64,000 nt of DNA from a virus: positions 39,199-103,198 of the IMG/VR virus record IMGVR_UViG_3300000117_007448. The stretch is one strand, 5' to 3'. The notes beneath the pieces were generated by a model, which ran no database searches, was not told where the DNA came from, and was given only the letters and a program-made list of their open reading frames with translations. Numbering within the stretch: position 1 is the first letter of the stretch; the number at the start of each line of letters is the position of its first letter. Shown here one piece after another: positions 41,375 through 49,173 of this stretch. Position numbers and translations under genes: made by a program.

Positions 41375-41911
41375 TTATAATTTTTCAACATTATAATAGG
41401 CAAATCTGAATGTGGCATCAGCTGTAAGTATCTCATCAGGAGAATCTGCTGAGTTAATTACAAACGTAGAAAGTGTGGTAGGAAAAGCATCTTTAAATTT
41501 AAACCTAAATCTAGGATTATTTGATGATGAAAATAAGGTAAGTGAGGCATCATGAAATTGTGGAAATTTAGGTAAGTTACCAGCTATTTTATTTAATTTA
41601 CTCATATTTTTATAATCTGCATAACCCTCAGGGAATGACATAGCACGAAGCCAATCATGTATTTCCAACCAACTTTTTAAATCTTCATCAATTAAAAATG
41701 TTACGTTTAATAAATCATACATTGGTTTATCACCAGGTGAAAACAAATCCACAAATGGTGTATTAAACATGGCTTCACCAATTGATAATCCAGGCACAGT
41801 TACAGATTGGCAAAAATATTGCAAATTTGGTGCTCTCGCAAACGAAAATATAAATTTATTCGGATGTAAGAAATTAGGATTACTAGGGTTTGTATCTGAT
41901 ATGCCTGCCAT
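41375..41911 (-). CDS. gp3: Tail completion / tube terminator protein gp3-like
   Basis: A protein of 178 aa (T4 gp3 is 176 aa). FLHPNKFIFSFARAPNLQYF (about 14-33) and SVTVPGLSIGEAMFNTPFVD (about 36-55) start a tail-tube-like beta domain, and FLIDEDLKSWLEIHDWL (about 71) is conserved in the family. The place between gp23 and uvsY is that of gp3 in cyanophage-like genomes, which is why I prefer gp3 over a second gp19 tube. The ATG has no ribosome-binding site; a TATAAATA motif ends 4 nt before it. Confidence 0.7.
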   Translation of the reverse strand: MAGISDTNPSNPNFLHPNKFIFSFARAPNLQYFCQSVTVPGLSIGEAMFNTPFVDLFSPGDKPMYDLLNVTFLIDEDLKSWLEIHDWLRAMSFPEGYADYKNMSKLNKIAGNLPKFPQFHDASLTLFSSSNNPRFRFKFKDAFPTTLSTFVINSADSPDEILTADATFRFAYYNVEKL

Positions 41912-41915
41912 CTTC

Positions 41916-41923
41916 TATTTATA
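41916..41923 (-). promoter_or_regulatory. T4-type late promoter at the gp3-like gene
   Basis: TATAAATA on the minus strand (followed by GAAG and the ATG at 41911). It lies between the strong gp23 terminator and the gp3-like start, so transcription of gp3 probably starts here. The start would fall at or after the first codon, implying a leaderless mRNA. Confidence 0.55.
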
Positions 41924-41944
41924 TAAGTTTGAAAGGCGGAAACC

Positions 41945-41976
41945 AAAAAAAAAGAGGAACCGAAGTTCCTCTTTTA
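41945..41976 (-). terminator. Rho-independent terminator after gp23
   Basis: On the minus strand AAAAGAGGAAC-TTCG-GTTCCTCTTTT forms an 11-bp stem with a UUCG tetraloop and runs into nine T residues (41953-41945). It is 16 nt after the gp23 stop codon. This is the most convincing terminator in the window. Confidence 0.93.
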
Positions 41977-41991
41977 AAGTAAAACAAAAGA

Positions 41992-43332
41992 TTACATCAA
42001 GTTTGAAACTTGGAAAGTACGATAATATTGATTCGTATTAGTTGTAATCGCACCTTGAGTTGTAGCTGCAGTACCATCAGCAAATGGATTAGATACTAGA
42101 CCATAACGAGTCTTAAATCCAATTTTTGGTTGGAATGTATCTTGACCAACTGCTCTGACCATTTGTAATGGAACATATGGACAATAGAACAGGCCAGCGT
42201 CATAAGCATTTGAACCTTTATATCCAACTGTACAAAACTCATTAGCTGAACTTGCAGGCGTATAAGGGTCAATGTAGACTTTAATTCTTCCAAACATAGT
42301 ACCAGCAAATGTGTTTCCAGTATCATCTACTTGAAGATTTACTTGTCCTTGTAAAGCTGAATTGTAGTCGAGTAAACCTGCCATAGCGAGGGCTGATGCC
42401 ACATCACTTGAGCAAATCATCATATTACCTTTTCCTCTACGAGTCAACTTGGCGATAGCATTTGCTTCACGCTCTATTTGGAATGCAAGACCTTTAACTT
42501 TCTCAACCATCCAACGACCGTTTGAGTCAGTATCTAAGTCAAATCTACCTCTTGCTACTGTACCAACACCAGCACCAATCACGGAACTCATGTAAATAGC
42601 ACGAACAACTTCACGATTGATTTCAGCAAGTATTTCTGCTGATAAGATGTTAGATAATTCTGTTTCAGCGTCAAGACCGTGAACTGCTTTTAAGTCTTGT
42701 GCAAGTTCCATGGAATACTCTGCTTTTAGAGCTCTTGTCTTAGCAGTTACGGTTACTTTCTCAATTGAGAAGGCCATTTCATGGAAAGTGTTACCTGTAT
42801 CTCCGCCTAAAGCTTCTGCCTTAGATGTTGCCATACCGAAATCAGGAACAGCGTTACCAGTAAATACAGCGGTTGGTGGTACACCTCCAATTGCGAGTGC
42901 TTGTGGAGAATTACCTTCTGAAGCAGAGTGAGCCGTATTAGCCTCGTTATAAAATGCCTCATCACCACTTTGATTATCAAATTTAGCTCTCATAGCAAAG
43001 ATAAGGCCGGTTGGTCCAGTCATTGGCTGAACACCGCAAATATCATACGCAATAAGATTTGGTAAACTTCTTCTGACTAATGAAATAAGAATTGGATCAA
43101 AACCAGCTACTGGAGCGGCGGCAGAGCCTCCGAAACCAGCGATACCAGCATCCGTTTGTGAAGCATTGGTTGTTGGTGTCTCAGTCAACATTCCTGCTTT
43201 TTTCATTTCAATTGCTTGATTCTCAAGAATTACGGCTGTTACCGCTTTCTTGTAAGGGTCGTCAATCTTTGGTAGATCAGGATGATCTAAGACTCCTCCC
43301 CATTTTTTTTGTAGACTTTCTGAAAGATACAT
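41992..43332 (-). CDS. gp23: Major capsid protein gp23
   Basis: A protein of 446 aa (T4 gp23 is 521 aa before cleavage). The opening LQKKWGGVLDHPDLPKIDDP and AFDPILISLVRR-type segment (here GFDPILISLVRRSLPNLIAY, about 75) are typical of gp23, followed by QPMTGPTGLIFAMRAKF (about 99). The N-terminal ~60 residues are the scaffolding-like part cleaved by gp21 in T4. The capsid fold continues to a KIGFKTRYGLVSNPF end. The ribosome-binding site is TAGGAG. Confidence 0.96.
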   Translation of the reverse strand: MYLSESLQKKWGGVLDHPDLPKIDDPYKKAVTAVILENQAIEMKKAGMLTETPTTNASQTDAGIAGFGGSAAAPVAGFDPILISLVRRSLPNLIAYDICGVQPMTGPTGLIFAMRAKFDNQSGDEAFYNEANTAHSASEGNSPQALAIGGVPPTAVFTGNAVPDFGMATSKAEALGGDTGNTFHEMAFSIEKVTVTAKTRALKAEYSMELAQDLKAVHGLDAETELSNILSAEILAEINREVVRAIYMSSVIGAGVGTVARGRFDLDTDSNGRWMVEKVKGLAFQIEREANAIAKLTRRGKGNMMICSSDVASALAMAGLLDYNSALQGQVNLQVDDTGNTFAGTMFGRIKVYIDPYTPASSANEFCTVGYKGSNAYDAGLFYCPYVPLQMVRAVGQDTFQPKIGFKTRYGLVSNPFADGTAATTQGAITTNTNQYYRTFQVSNLM

Positions 43333-43357
43333 CTTTTTCTCCTAGTTCTAGTTTATG

Positions 43358-44440
43358 TTATTTTTTTGATTTTGAAATAGCGTTGGAAACTGCACTAACA
43401 AATGGATCATGAGCTTGTTCAGCTGGTAAATCAACCTGTTCGTTTAATGCTGTTTCTTGATCAGCTTGTACTGTTCCCTCTGTGGGAAAATAATTTTCAC
43501 GAATGACTGTTACTTTTTCTACAAATTCGTCCTCTGTGGAGAATTCGACACTTTCTGCAAGTGATTTAATTTTCTCATATTGAGATTTAGTAAGTCCTTC
43601 GCATACATCTATGGTGATTTCATTCTTTTTTGCTTCGACTAATGCCTTAGCAAATGTCATACCTTTTTCCATCTCTTCATCAAGCTGAGTTTCTAACTCT
43701 TCAACTTTAGTCGCTAATTCATCAACTAAATCAACTTTATCTTCAGGAACATCAATATAATGCTCTTTGAATAAATCTCTTAAACCTACAATAAACTCTT
43801 CAGTCATCTCAGCACGGAGACCAGACTCTACTGCTATTTCATTGTCTGTCATCCACTGCTCAACAACATAGTTAAGGTAGTCATCTACCTTTGATGTAAG
43901 TTCGGTTCTAATTGTTTGTACAGCTTCATCAAATGCAGCTGCATATTGTGAGTCGATTTCGCTTTGCACTTCTGCTACACGATCATTAACTCTAGTTTCG
44001 TAAAGTGTTGAAGCTTTTGCTTTAAAATCTTCAGAGATATTTTTATCATCAGAAAATAAAGCTTCAACATCTTGGTGTATGTCCTCTTTCATTTTTTCTT
44101 TCTTCTTTTCTAAAAAGTCTTTTAAACCTTGCGGTAAACCCTTTTCTTGGATGATTTCTTCATCTTCATGTTCCACATCTTCTTGTTTAGCTGAAGCTGC
44201 TGAAGGTTTTGTTTTTATACCAGCTTGATTTTTGGCAGAGTTATCAGGTGCCATAGCTGCAGCTTTAATTTTAGCTGAATCACCTGTATTTGAATAATTC
44301 TCAGGTGTTGGACCACCCAAGTCTTGCATACCGCCAGCAGAAGAAGCATCAGCTTTTTCCATTGGTTGGGAAGGTGAATCTGCTATGCTTCTTGATAGAA
44401 CTTCAGCAGCTGCTTCCATGAGTTGATTTTTGTCTGACAT
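43358..44440 (-). CDS. gp22: Prohead core scaffolding protein gp22
   Basis: A protein of 360 aa, acidic and helical, with long charged repeats (about 95-200 and 225-260) and a proline/alanine-rich N-terminus that looks disordered. The position before gp23 and after gp21, and the composition, match the main scaffold gp22. It would be digested by gp21 in the maturing head. GAGGAG precedes the ATG, and a perfect TATAAATA late motif is at 44475-44482. There is no enzymatic motif. Confidence 0.85.
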   Translation of the reverse strand: MSDKNQLMEAAAEVLSRSIADSPSQPMEKADASSAGGMQDLGGPTPENYSNTGDSAKIKAAAMAPDNSAKNQAGIKTKPSAASAKQEDVEHEDEEIIQEKGLPQGLKDFLEKKKEKMKEDIHQDVEALFSDDKNISEDFKAKASTLYETRVNDRVAEVQSEIDSQYAAAFDEAVQTIRTELTSKVDDYLNYVVEQWMTDNEIAVESGLRAEMTEEFIVGLRDLFKEHYIDVPEDKVDLVDELATKVEELETQLDEEMEKGMTFAKALVEAKKNEITIDVCEGLTKSQYEKIKSLAESVEFSTEDEFVEKVTVIRENYFPTEGTVQADQETALNEQVDLPAEQAHDPFVSAVSNAISKSKK

Positions 44441-44474
44441 CTGAGTTTTCTCCTCTGTTGTATTTTGTAAACTA

Positions 44475-44482
44475 TATTTATA
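44475..44482 (-). promoter_or_regulatory. T4-type late promoter for gp22-gp23
   Basis: A perfect TATAAATA on the minus strand, about 34 bp upstream of the gp22 ATG with a GAGGAG ribosome-binding site between. It partly precedes the gp21 stop at 44486. Confidence 0.8.
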
Positions 44483-44485
44483 AAT

Positions 44486-45136
44486 TTAAAGTTTTCTAAG
44501 GTAATTACCGAATAACTTGAGAGCAACATCTTCAATTTCTAATTTTGTCGCTTCTTTAATTTGTTTTTTTGCTCTATCAAAGTCAGCTTCTACAAAGCGT
44601 CCCTCGACAAACATCCACTCCTTATTTTCCATAATGCCATTTACGAAAGCACCTGGAGCAGATGGATCAGCAACAATATCAGCAGCCGTAGCAAGCTTCA
44701 AATCATCTTGCACCAAATTATATCCTTCTTTTTGTGGTTCTAAAGAACCTAATGCTCTTGAAGAAACACCAACACTTACATCATTATCAATAAAATTCTT
44801 AACAATTTGGCCATAAGGTGTATCTAATATTTTTGCCTTACCATGAAAAGTTTTACCATTTTCACTTAATGATACAATTTTATGTGACACCCTTTCAAGA
44901 TTAATTGTAGGTGTATCAGGATGTCCTAATTCACCTAATGCACGATTAGTTTTAACATATTCGTCATTGTATCGGTTCACTTCATTACGAAGTGTGTCCA
45001 TTTTATACATTCGATTATTTTTGTTTACAGTATCACCAACGAGAAAAGTACCCTCTATATAAAGAGATTTTTTACCATCTTTTTCTTCTGTAAGTGTTTT
45101 CACTTCTGTAAAGTATGTTTCTGATATGAGTTTCAT
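44486..45136 (-). CDS. gp21: Prohead core protease gp21
   Basis: A protein of 216 aa (T4 gp21 is 212 aa). GELGHPDTPTINLERVSHKI (about 71-90) holds the catalytic His, and DVSVGVSSRALGSLEP (about 122) holds the Ser of the prohead-protease family. The C-terminal helix (LEIEDVALKLFGNYLRK) is typical. It cleaves gp22, gp23 and other core proteins in the prohead. It is preceded by an AGAGG ribosome-binding site. Confidence 0.92.
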   Translation of the reverse strand: MKLISETYFTEVKTLTEEKDGKKSLYIEGTFLVGDTVNKNNRMYKMDTLRNEVNRYNDEYVKTNRALGELGHPDTPTINLERVSHKIVSLSENGKTFHGKAKILDTPYGQIVKNFIDNDVSVGVSSRALGSLEPQKEGYNLVQDDLKLATAADIVADPSAPGAFVNGIMENKEWMFVEGRFVEADFDRAKKQIKEATKLEIEDVALKLFGNYLRKL

Positions 45137-45145
45137 TTCTACCTC

Positions 45146-45580
45146 TTAAAATGCCGTTGATGGATTATAAGTTGCTTTCTTACTCAACTTTATTATAACT
45201 GTACCTTGAGCATCAGCAAGAAAATCAATAACTAGATTCTTAGTAGATCCTAAAGATCCTGCACCAAAAAAATCAGTATCAAAGTCTATATGTCCCTCAC
45301 CTGGTGGTAAACAAGCAACATTAGCATTAGCGGACTTTGCCACTCCAGCCTCACCAGATCGGGTAACTAATATAGTGCCATTTGAGTTATAATAAAGAGA
45401 CTGTATTGAAGCAGAAGTAACAGTTTCGGTAGTTTGTGTTGTCACAAAAGCCAAATTAGCTAAAAAAATATTAGCTTGATTTTTTGCTTGAGTAGCACCG
45501 GCATATCCAGGTCTACTGTGTATCGAGATTACTGATGGCGCTTTTAATCTATTTACTATCTGTTGTTCTATTGCACTCAT
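45146..45580 (-). CDS. Hypothetical structural protein
   Basis: A protein of 144 aa rich in Ala, Ser, Thr and Asn, mostly beta strand (LYYNSNGTILVTRSGEAG near residue 72), with a helical start. No family is recognised. It lies between the basic head-core gene and the gp21 protease gene, within the head module. It could be a minor head or decoration protein (inference). Confidence 0.5.
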   Translation of the reverse strand: MSAIEQQIVNRLKAPSVISIHSRPGYAGATQAKNQANIFLANLAFVTTQTTETVTSASIQSLYYNSNGTILVTRSGEAGVAKSANANVACLPPGEGHIDFDTDFFGAGSLGSTKNLVIDFLADAQGTVIIKLSKKATYNPSTAF

Positions 45581-45602
45581 TTTCTTTTCCGTAGGTTAGG
45601 GT

Positions 45603-45929
45603 TTATCTTAGTCCTAATGAAGCTCGCCTTCTCATGGAAAGCTTTCTTTTTAATTGAGATCGGCGAAGTTTAGCTCTTCTCGTTGTTTTCCAAGATCGTT
45701 TTAACAATCTCGCTTTTTTAACTCTTGTGGTAGCAGATATTCTTTTAACTGAACCACCTTTACCTGTAGCTGCGTACCCTTTTACACCTGATCTAATTCT
45801 ATTTCTCTGTACTACTATCTTACCAGTTTTATCTCTTCTAATTCTTCTTCTAATCTTTTTAGTACGCCCAATTTTCATAATATTTTGTGGCGCTTCTTGT
45901 AGGAAGTTTAAGAGAAAATCTAAATTCAT
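45603..45929 (-). CDS. Very basic head-module protein
   Basis: A protein of 108 aa, about one third Lys plus Arg, with runs such as KKIRRRIRRDKTGKIVVQR and a C-terminal LRRSQLKRKLSMRRRASLG. The first ~17 residues are a separate helical stretch, and an in-frame Met at residue 18 (MKIGRTKK) may be an alternative start. It overlaps the upstream gene by 4 bp. The composition suggests nucleic-acid binding or packaging in the head, as with T4 internal proteins; no homologue is recognised. Confidence 0.55.
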   Translation of the reverse strand: MNLDFLLNFLQEAPQNIMKIGRTKKIRRRIRRDKTGKIVVQRNRIRSGVKGYAATGKGGSVKRISATTRVKKARLLKRSWKTTRRAKLRRSQLKRKLSMRRRASLGLR

Positions 45930-46558
45930 TTTCTTTTCACCTGACCAAAAGCAAAATCAGCCGCCTTCTTTAAATGACCTGGACTTTTGTGTACCATATT
46001 TGATAATTTTTCTTTATTTGCATCATTTACTTTTTTATGCACCTGTGTAACAGCAGATGCTGTAAAATGATCCACAGTTCTGGATGACCCATCAGCAAAC
46101 TTTACTCTTTTAGCTTGTTTGTTTTTAACAATATCATGAAGATGATCCATAACTTTCATCTCTTCTATCATTTCTTTTTCAGAAAACTCTTTAAATGTTT
46201 TCATAAATTCCTCTGCCTGTAATGGATTATCCATACCTTTACCATAAGGTACCGTGACATACTTATCTAAATTTTTATTATAATACATTGCAACCTTCAT
46301 ACCACCTGGATATGGTCTGATTGCCTTTCTTTTGAAAACTAAAACAAAAGGTGGATCTTTTATTAGTGATGTTTCATCTGTTACCATATCCTGCTCTGGA
46401 TCATCACCAACTCTTGGAGCTCTATCACCTACTTTTATTCTGTGAGCTCGAACCTTTTTCTTTTTACCATCAGCACCAATGACTATTTTAAAGTCAGACG
46501 TATTTTTCATACGAGCCTCACCCGAAACTTCTTGCATTAGTGATTGTAAAGTTTTCAT
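45926..46558 (-). CDS. Prohead core-region protein (gp68 position)
   Basis: A protein of 210 aa, basic and largely helical after residue 110 (EEFMKTFKEFSEKEMIEEMK), with a beta-rich N-terminal half (SDFKIVIGADGKKKKVRAHR). It occupies the place where T4 has gp68 between gp67 and gp21. No sequence motif identifies it, so the link to gp68 is by position only. Confidence 0.5.
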   Translation of the reverse strand: MKTLQSLMQEVSGEARMKNTSDFKIVIGADGKKKKVRAHRIKVGDRAPRVGDDPEQDMVTDETSLIKDPPFVLVFKRKAIRPYPGGMKVAMYYNKNLDKYVTVPYGKGMDNPLQAEEFMKTFKEFSEKEMIEEMKVMDHLHDIVKNKQAKRVKFADGSSRTVDHFTASAVTQVHKKVNDANKEKLSNMVHKSPGHLKKAADFAFGQVKRK

Positions 46559-46830
46559 GTTTCCTTTTCTTGTCCTGTAAACGGGTCTATCTCAATCGGA
46601 TTATGAGCTGCTTCCATTTCATCATTGTCAAATTCTGATGCTTCTAATTCTTCTTGATCATCTTCAGCCTCAGCCTCTTCACCATTATTAAATAAAGCAG
46701 ATGTTATCTCTTGTTTTCTATTTTGTAAAGCATCAGCAGTTTTTCCAGATAACATTCCTTGTAACTGTTCTCTCGCAGCTCCGGCGTTTCCACTAACTAC
46801 TTTGTCAATAAAATCGTCTAATTCCGGCAT
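46555..46830 (-). CDS. Acidic prohead core protein (gp67-like)
   Basis: A protein of 91 aa. A helical N-terminus (LDDFIDKVVSGNAGAAREQL) is followed by a very acidic segment (AEAEDDQEELEASEFDNDE) and a short C-terminal tail. Composition and the location directly after the portal gene match T4 gp67 (pip), a small acidic core protein cleaved by gp21. The assignment is by composition and order. Confidence 0.6.
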   Translation of the reverse strand: MPELDDFIDKVVSGNAGAAREQLQGMLSGKTADALQNRKQEITSALFNNGEEAEAEDDQEELEASEFDNDEMEAAHNPIEIDPFTGQEKET

Positions 46831-46852
46831 TATATATCTCCTATAATTTACT

Positions 46853-48532
46853 CTAGTTTTTTACATTTCTATTTAGTACGGCTTGGTTAGATTCTTTTAT
46901 AAACTGTAAAATACCTTCAGTTTTTAAACCTCTAGCCGTAGCTAAATTGTCCGCATTATTAGGTGATGGGTCAGACCCGTTTGGTGGCTGTGGTGTTTGA
47001 GTCTGAATCCCATCTTGATCTATCTCTGGCTGTTGAACAATGGCACCTTCTTGTTTTATTTCTTTATCCATTTTTAATATTTCTTCATCAGATAATTGTA
47101 AAACATTTTTTCTAACCCATTCAGTAGAATAGTATCTACCGATATATGGATCAACTGTGCCTAATAAGTTCAACCTTTCACGAAGCAATTCCGCTTCACG
47201 CATTTCAGAGAAATTATTATCTTTTTTAAAATCGTAATAAATTGATTCTTTTGCGATATCCCACTCTTCTGTACTCATTATACCTTTAAGTGATAATTGT
47301 ACTCTTAAAGTGTGGTCAAAAATTTGTGCAAATTTATTGCGTAATCTTACAATGAATTTATTAAATTTAACTTCATCTCTTGTTACTTCAGAAACTCTGC
47401 CTAAACCAATCATACCACCTGATTGTGGTTCTAAACGTGAGATTGGTACATTAAGTGATTGTAAAAGTTTCTTTTGAAAATATTTCACATCTTCCAGCTC
47501 ACCTAAGTTAGCACCAGCTGGTAGTGTTGTAATCTCTGTGCCTTTACCACCTTCTCTACGAGGCAACCAAAAATCTTCTAACATTGATTTATGTTTGCGA
47601 TCATCTCTTAGTTCACCAGTTTGTGCATCATAAACCATTTTGTTACGATACTTAACCATTACATCACGCAAGTATTGTTCTGCTTTACCTTTTGGTAAGT
47701 TACCTACATCAATGTAAAATATTCTTCTTTCTGGTGCTCTTGATATGCGATAAATTACAATTGCATCTTCTATCATTCTTAAATTGTTTAAAGGCTTAAT
47801 GGCCTTATGTAAATAAGAAATAACAAATGTATTTCTTGCATCCATCATACCTGATGAAACATATGCAATTGCATCTGTAGCAATACGCAAACCACTATTC
47901 ATGTTTGCTGTGTATGTTTGTGTCGTTGTACCCTTATCATTGTAAACATAATATTCACCGATTGATTTTATAACCATTGCACCGGTTTTAGAGTCACGAT
48001 CTTTTTTTATTTCTCGAACTTTTCTTATTTTTCTAGGATCAATATATCTTAATTCTTTAATACCTTCTTTTGGAGTTTTATCATTTACTACAATATGAAA
48101 GTAAATTCTACCATCAATATACCACCTTTTAAATAAATCGTCAGCTAAGTTACCAAAATTTAACATATGTTTTATTTTGTTAAATTCTTCCATTATTTTT
48201 TTCTTGATTGATTCTGGTTGTTTTAAACCTTCTAAATTAATGTCAACCGACTTGCCATTAACATCATGAGTTATAGCTTCATTGACTATATCGTCAATAG
48301 CCATATCTAACTCAGGGTGATTTGACATCTCACGGTATCGTGTAATTAGTTCTAGTTCATTGCGAACAGAACCCTCTAGGTCAACGTATGTACCATAGTA
48401 AGCGTTATTTTGTACAGTAACAGCACCATCATCTAGCGCTGCATTAGGTAAAGCAAAAGAAGCCTGTTGATCAGGTTGTTCTTTTGCTTGATCTTTTTTG
48501 CCTAGAGTAAATCCAAATAATTTCATCGCCAT
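46853..48532 (-). CDS. gp20: Portal vertex protein gp20
   Basis: A protein of 559 aa (T4 gp20 is 524 aa). RYREMSNHPELDMAIDDIVN (about 65) and the KPLNNLRMIEDAIVIYRISR segment (about 247-266), followed by APERRIFYIDVGNLP (about 267), are highly typical. Later SQP-rich residues and the LNVPISRLEP segment (about 368) fit the portal core. It forms the dodecamer through which DNA enters. The start is MAMKLFG with a TAGGAT ribosome-binding site. Confidence 0.95.
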   Translation of the reverse strand: MAMKLFGFTLGKKDQAKEQPDQQASFALPNAALDDGAVTVQNNAYYGTYVDLEGSVRNELELITRYREMSNHPELDMAIDDIVNEAITHDVNGKSVDINLEGLKQPESIKKKIMEEFNKIKHMLNFGNLADDLFKRWYIDGRIYFHIVVNDKTPKEGIKELRYIDPRKIRKVREIKKDRDSKTGAMVIKSIGEYYVYNDKGTTTQTYTANMNSGLRIATDAIAYVSSGMMDARNTFVISYLHKAIKPLNNLRMIEDAIVIYRISRAPERRIFYIDVGNLPKGKAEQYLRDVMVKYRNKMVYDAQTGELRDDRKHKSMLEDFWLPRREGGKGTEITTLPAGANLGELEDVKYFQKKLLQSLNVPISRLEPQSGGMIGLGRVSEVTRDEVKFNKFIVRLRNKFAQIFDHTLRVQLSLKGIMSTEEWDIAKESIYYDFKKDNNFSEMREAELLRERLNLLGTVDPYIGRYYSTEWVRKNVLQLSDEEILKMDKEIKQEGAIVQQPEIDQDGIQTQTPQPPNGSDPSPNNADNLATARGLKTEGILQFIKESNQAVLNRNVKN

Positions 48533-48559
48533 GTTTTCATCCTATAAAGAGATTGATTA

Positions 48560-48579
48560 GAAGAACTTAAAAGTTCCTC
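48560..48579 (-). terminator. Weak palindromic hairpin after gp19
   Basis: A palindrome GAACTTTTAAGTTC on the minus strand (48576-48563), about 20 nt after the gp19 stop, is followed by TTCT only. The short stem and poor U-tract make it a weak terminator at best. Confidence 0.3.
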
Positions 48580-48596
48580 TACTCTGTTCATCATAA

Positions 48597-49142
48597 TTAA
48601 ATAACACCAACTTCTTCAGCTTCCCACCATTGATATGAAAATGTTACAGTAAATTCTTCAATCGTATCATTTGATCCCCACTCTAATTCAATAGGTGAAA
48701 GATCAGTTGGGTAGAGACCGACAAATTTGTATTTTTTAAGTTCATCACCACCTTTTCCAAACTGTTTTACATCACCATCAACTGAATATCCTAATGGCGT
48801 TAAAGCAGCTGGATTTCTCACGTTCAAACTATGAGAGTTAATACCGTTCATCCATCTTTCCATTGCATTTCTAATGATAAAATCTTCATCATTAATTACT
48901 GTTATTGTCCAATCGGCAAATATTCTATTACCCGCAAATTTCAATTCACGACCAAAGTATGTAACTGGTACAACACCTATTGAAGCACCAGGAATCTGAG
49001 CGCCTCTAGCCATGAAAGTTGTTTTTGCTTGTGCGTTTCCTGGGGCTGCGAAGCCTGGAAAAGGTAAGCCGACCTCAAACAGATTAGGGCGGGCGCCATC
49101 GCCCACCATCTGTGTTCTAAATTCGTTTACGTTAAAGGCCAT
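48597..49142 (-). CDS. gp19: Tail tube protein gp19
   Basis: A protein of 181 aa (T4 gp19 is 163 aa). GDGARPNLFEVGLPFPGF (about 14), FMARGAQIPGASIGVVPVTY (about 43) and the INDEDFIIRNAMERWMNGIN segment (about 82) are typical of gp19, ending in FTVTFSYQWWE. It polymerises into the inner tube through which DNA passes. AGGAG precedes the ATG and a TCTAAATA late motif is 24 bp upstream. Confidence 0.93.
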   Translation of the reverse strand: MAFNVNEFRTQMVGDGARPNLFEVGLPFPGFAAPGNAQAKTTFMARGAQIPGASIGVVPVTYFGRELKFAGNRIFADWTITVINDEDFIIRNAMERWMNGINSHSLNVRNPAALTPLGYSVDGDVKQFGKGGDELKKYKFVGLYPTDLSPIELEWGSNDTIEEFTVTFSYQWWEAEEVGVI

Positions 49143-49165
49143 TTATTTTCTCCTGTGTTATCCTT

Positions 49166-49173
49166 TATTTAGA
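49166..49173 (-). promoter_or_regulatory. Putative late promoter for gp19
   Basis: TCTAAATA on the minus strand, overlapping the last codons of the sheath gene and 24 bp from the gp19 ATG. It is a variant of the late consensus seen elsewhere in the window. Confidence 0.45.

Noticed and set aside
41375-41911. Second tail tube (gp19) gene
   Set aside because: The fold looks tube-like, but length and position between gp23 and uvsY fit gp3 better; the true gp19 is at 48597-49142.
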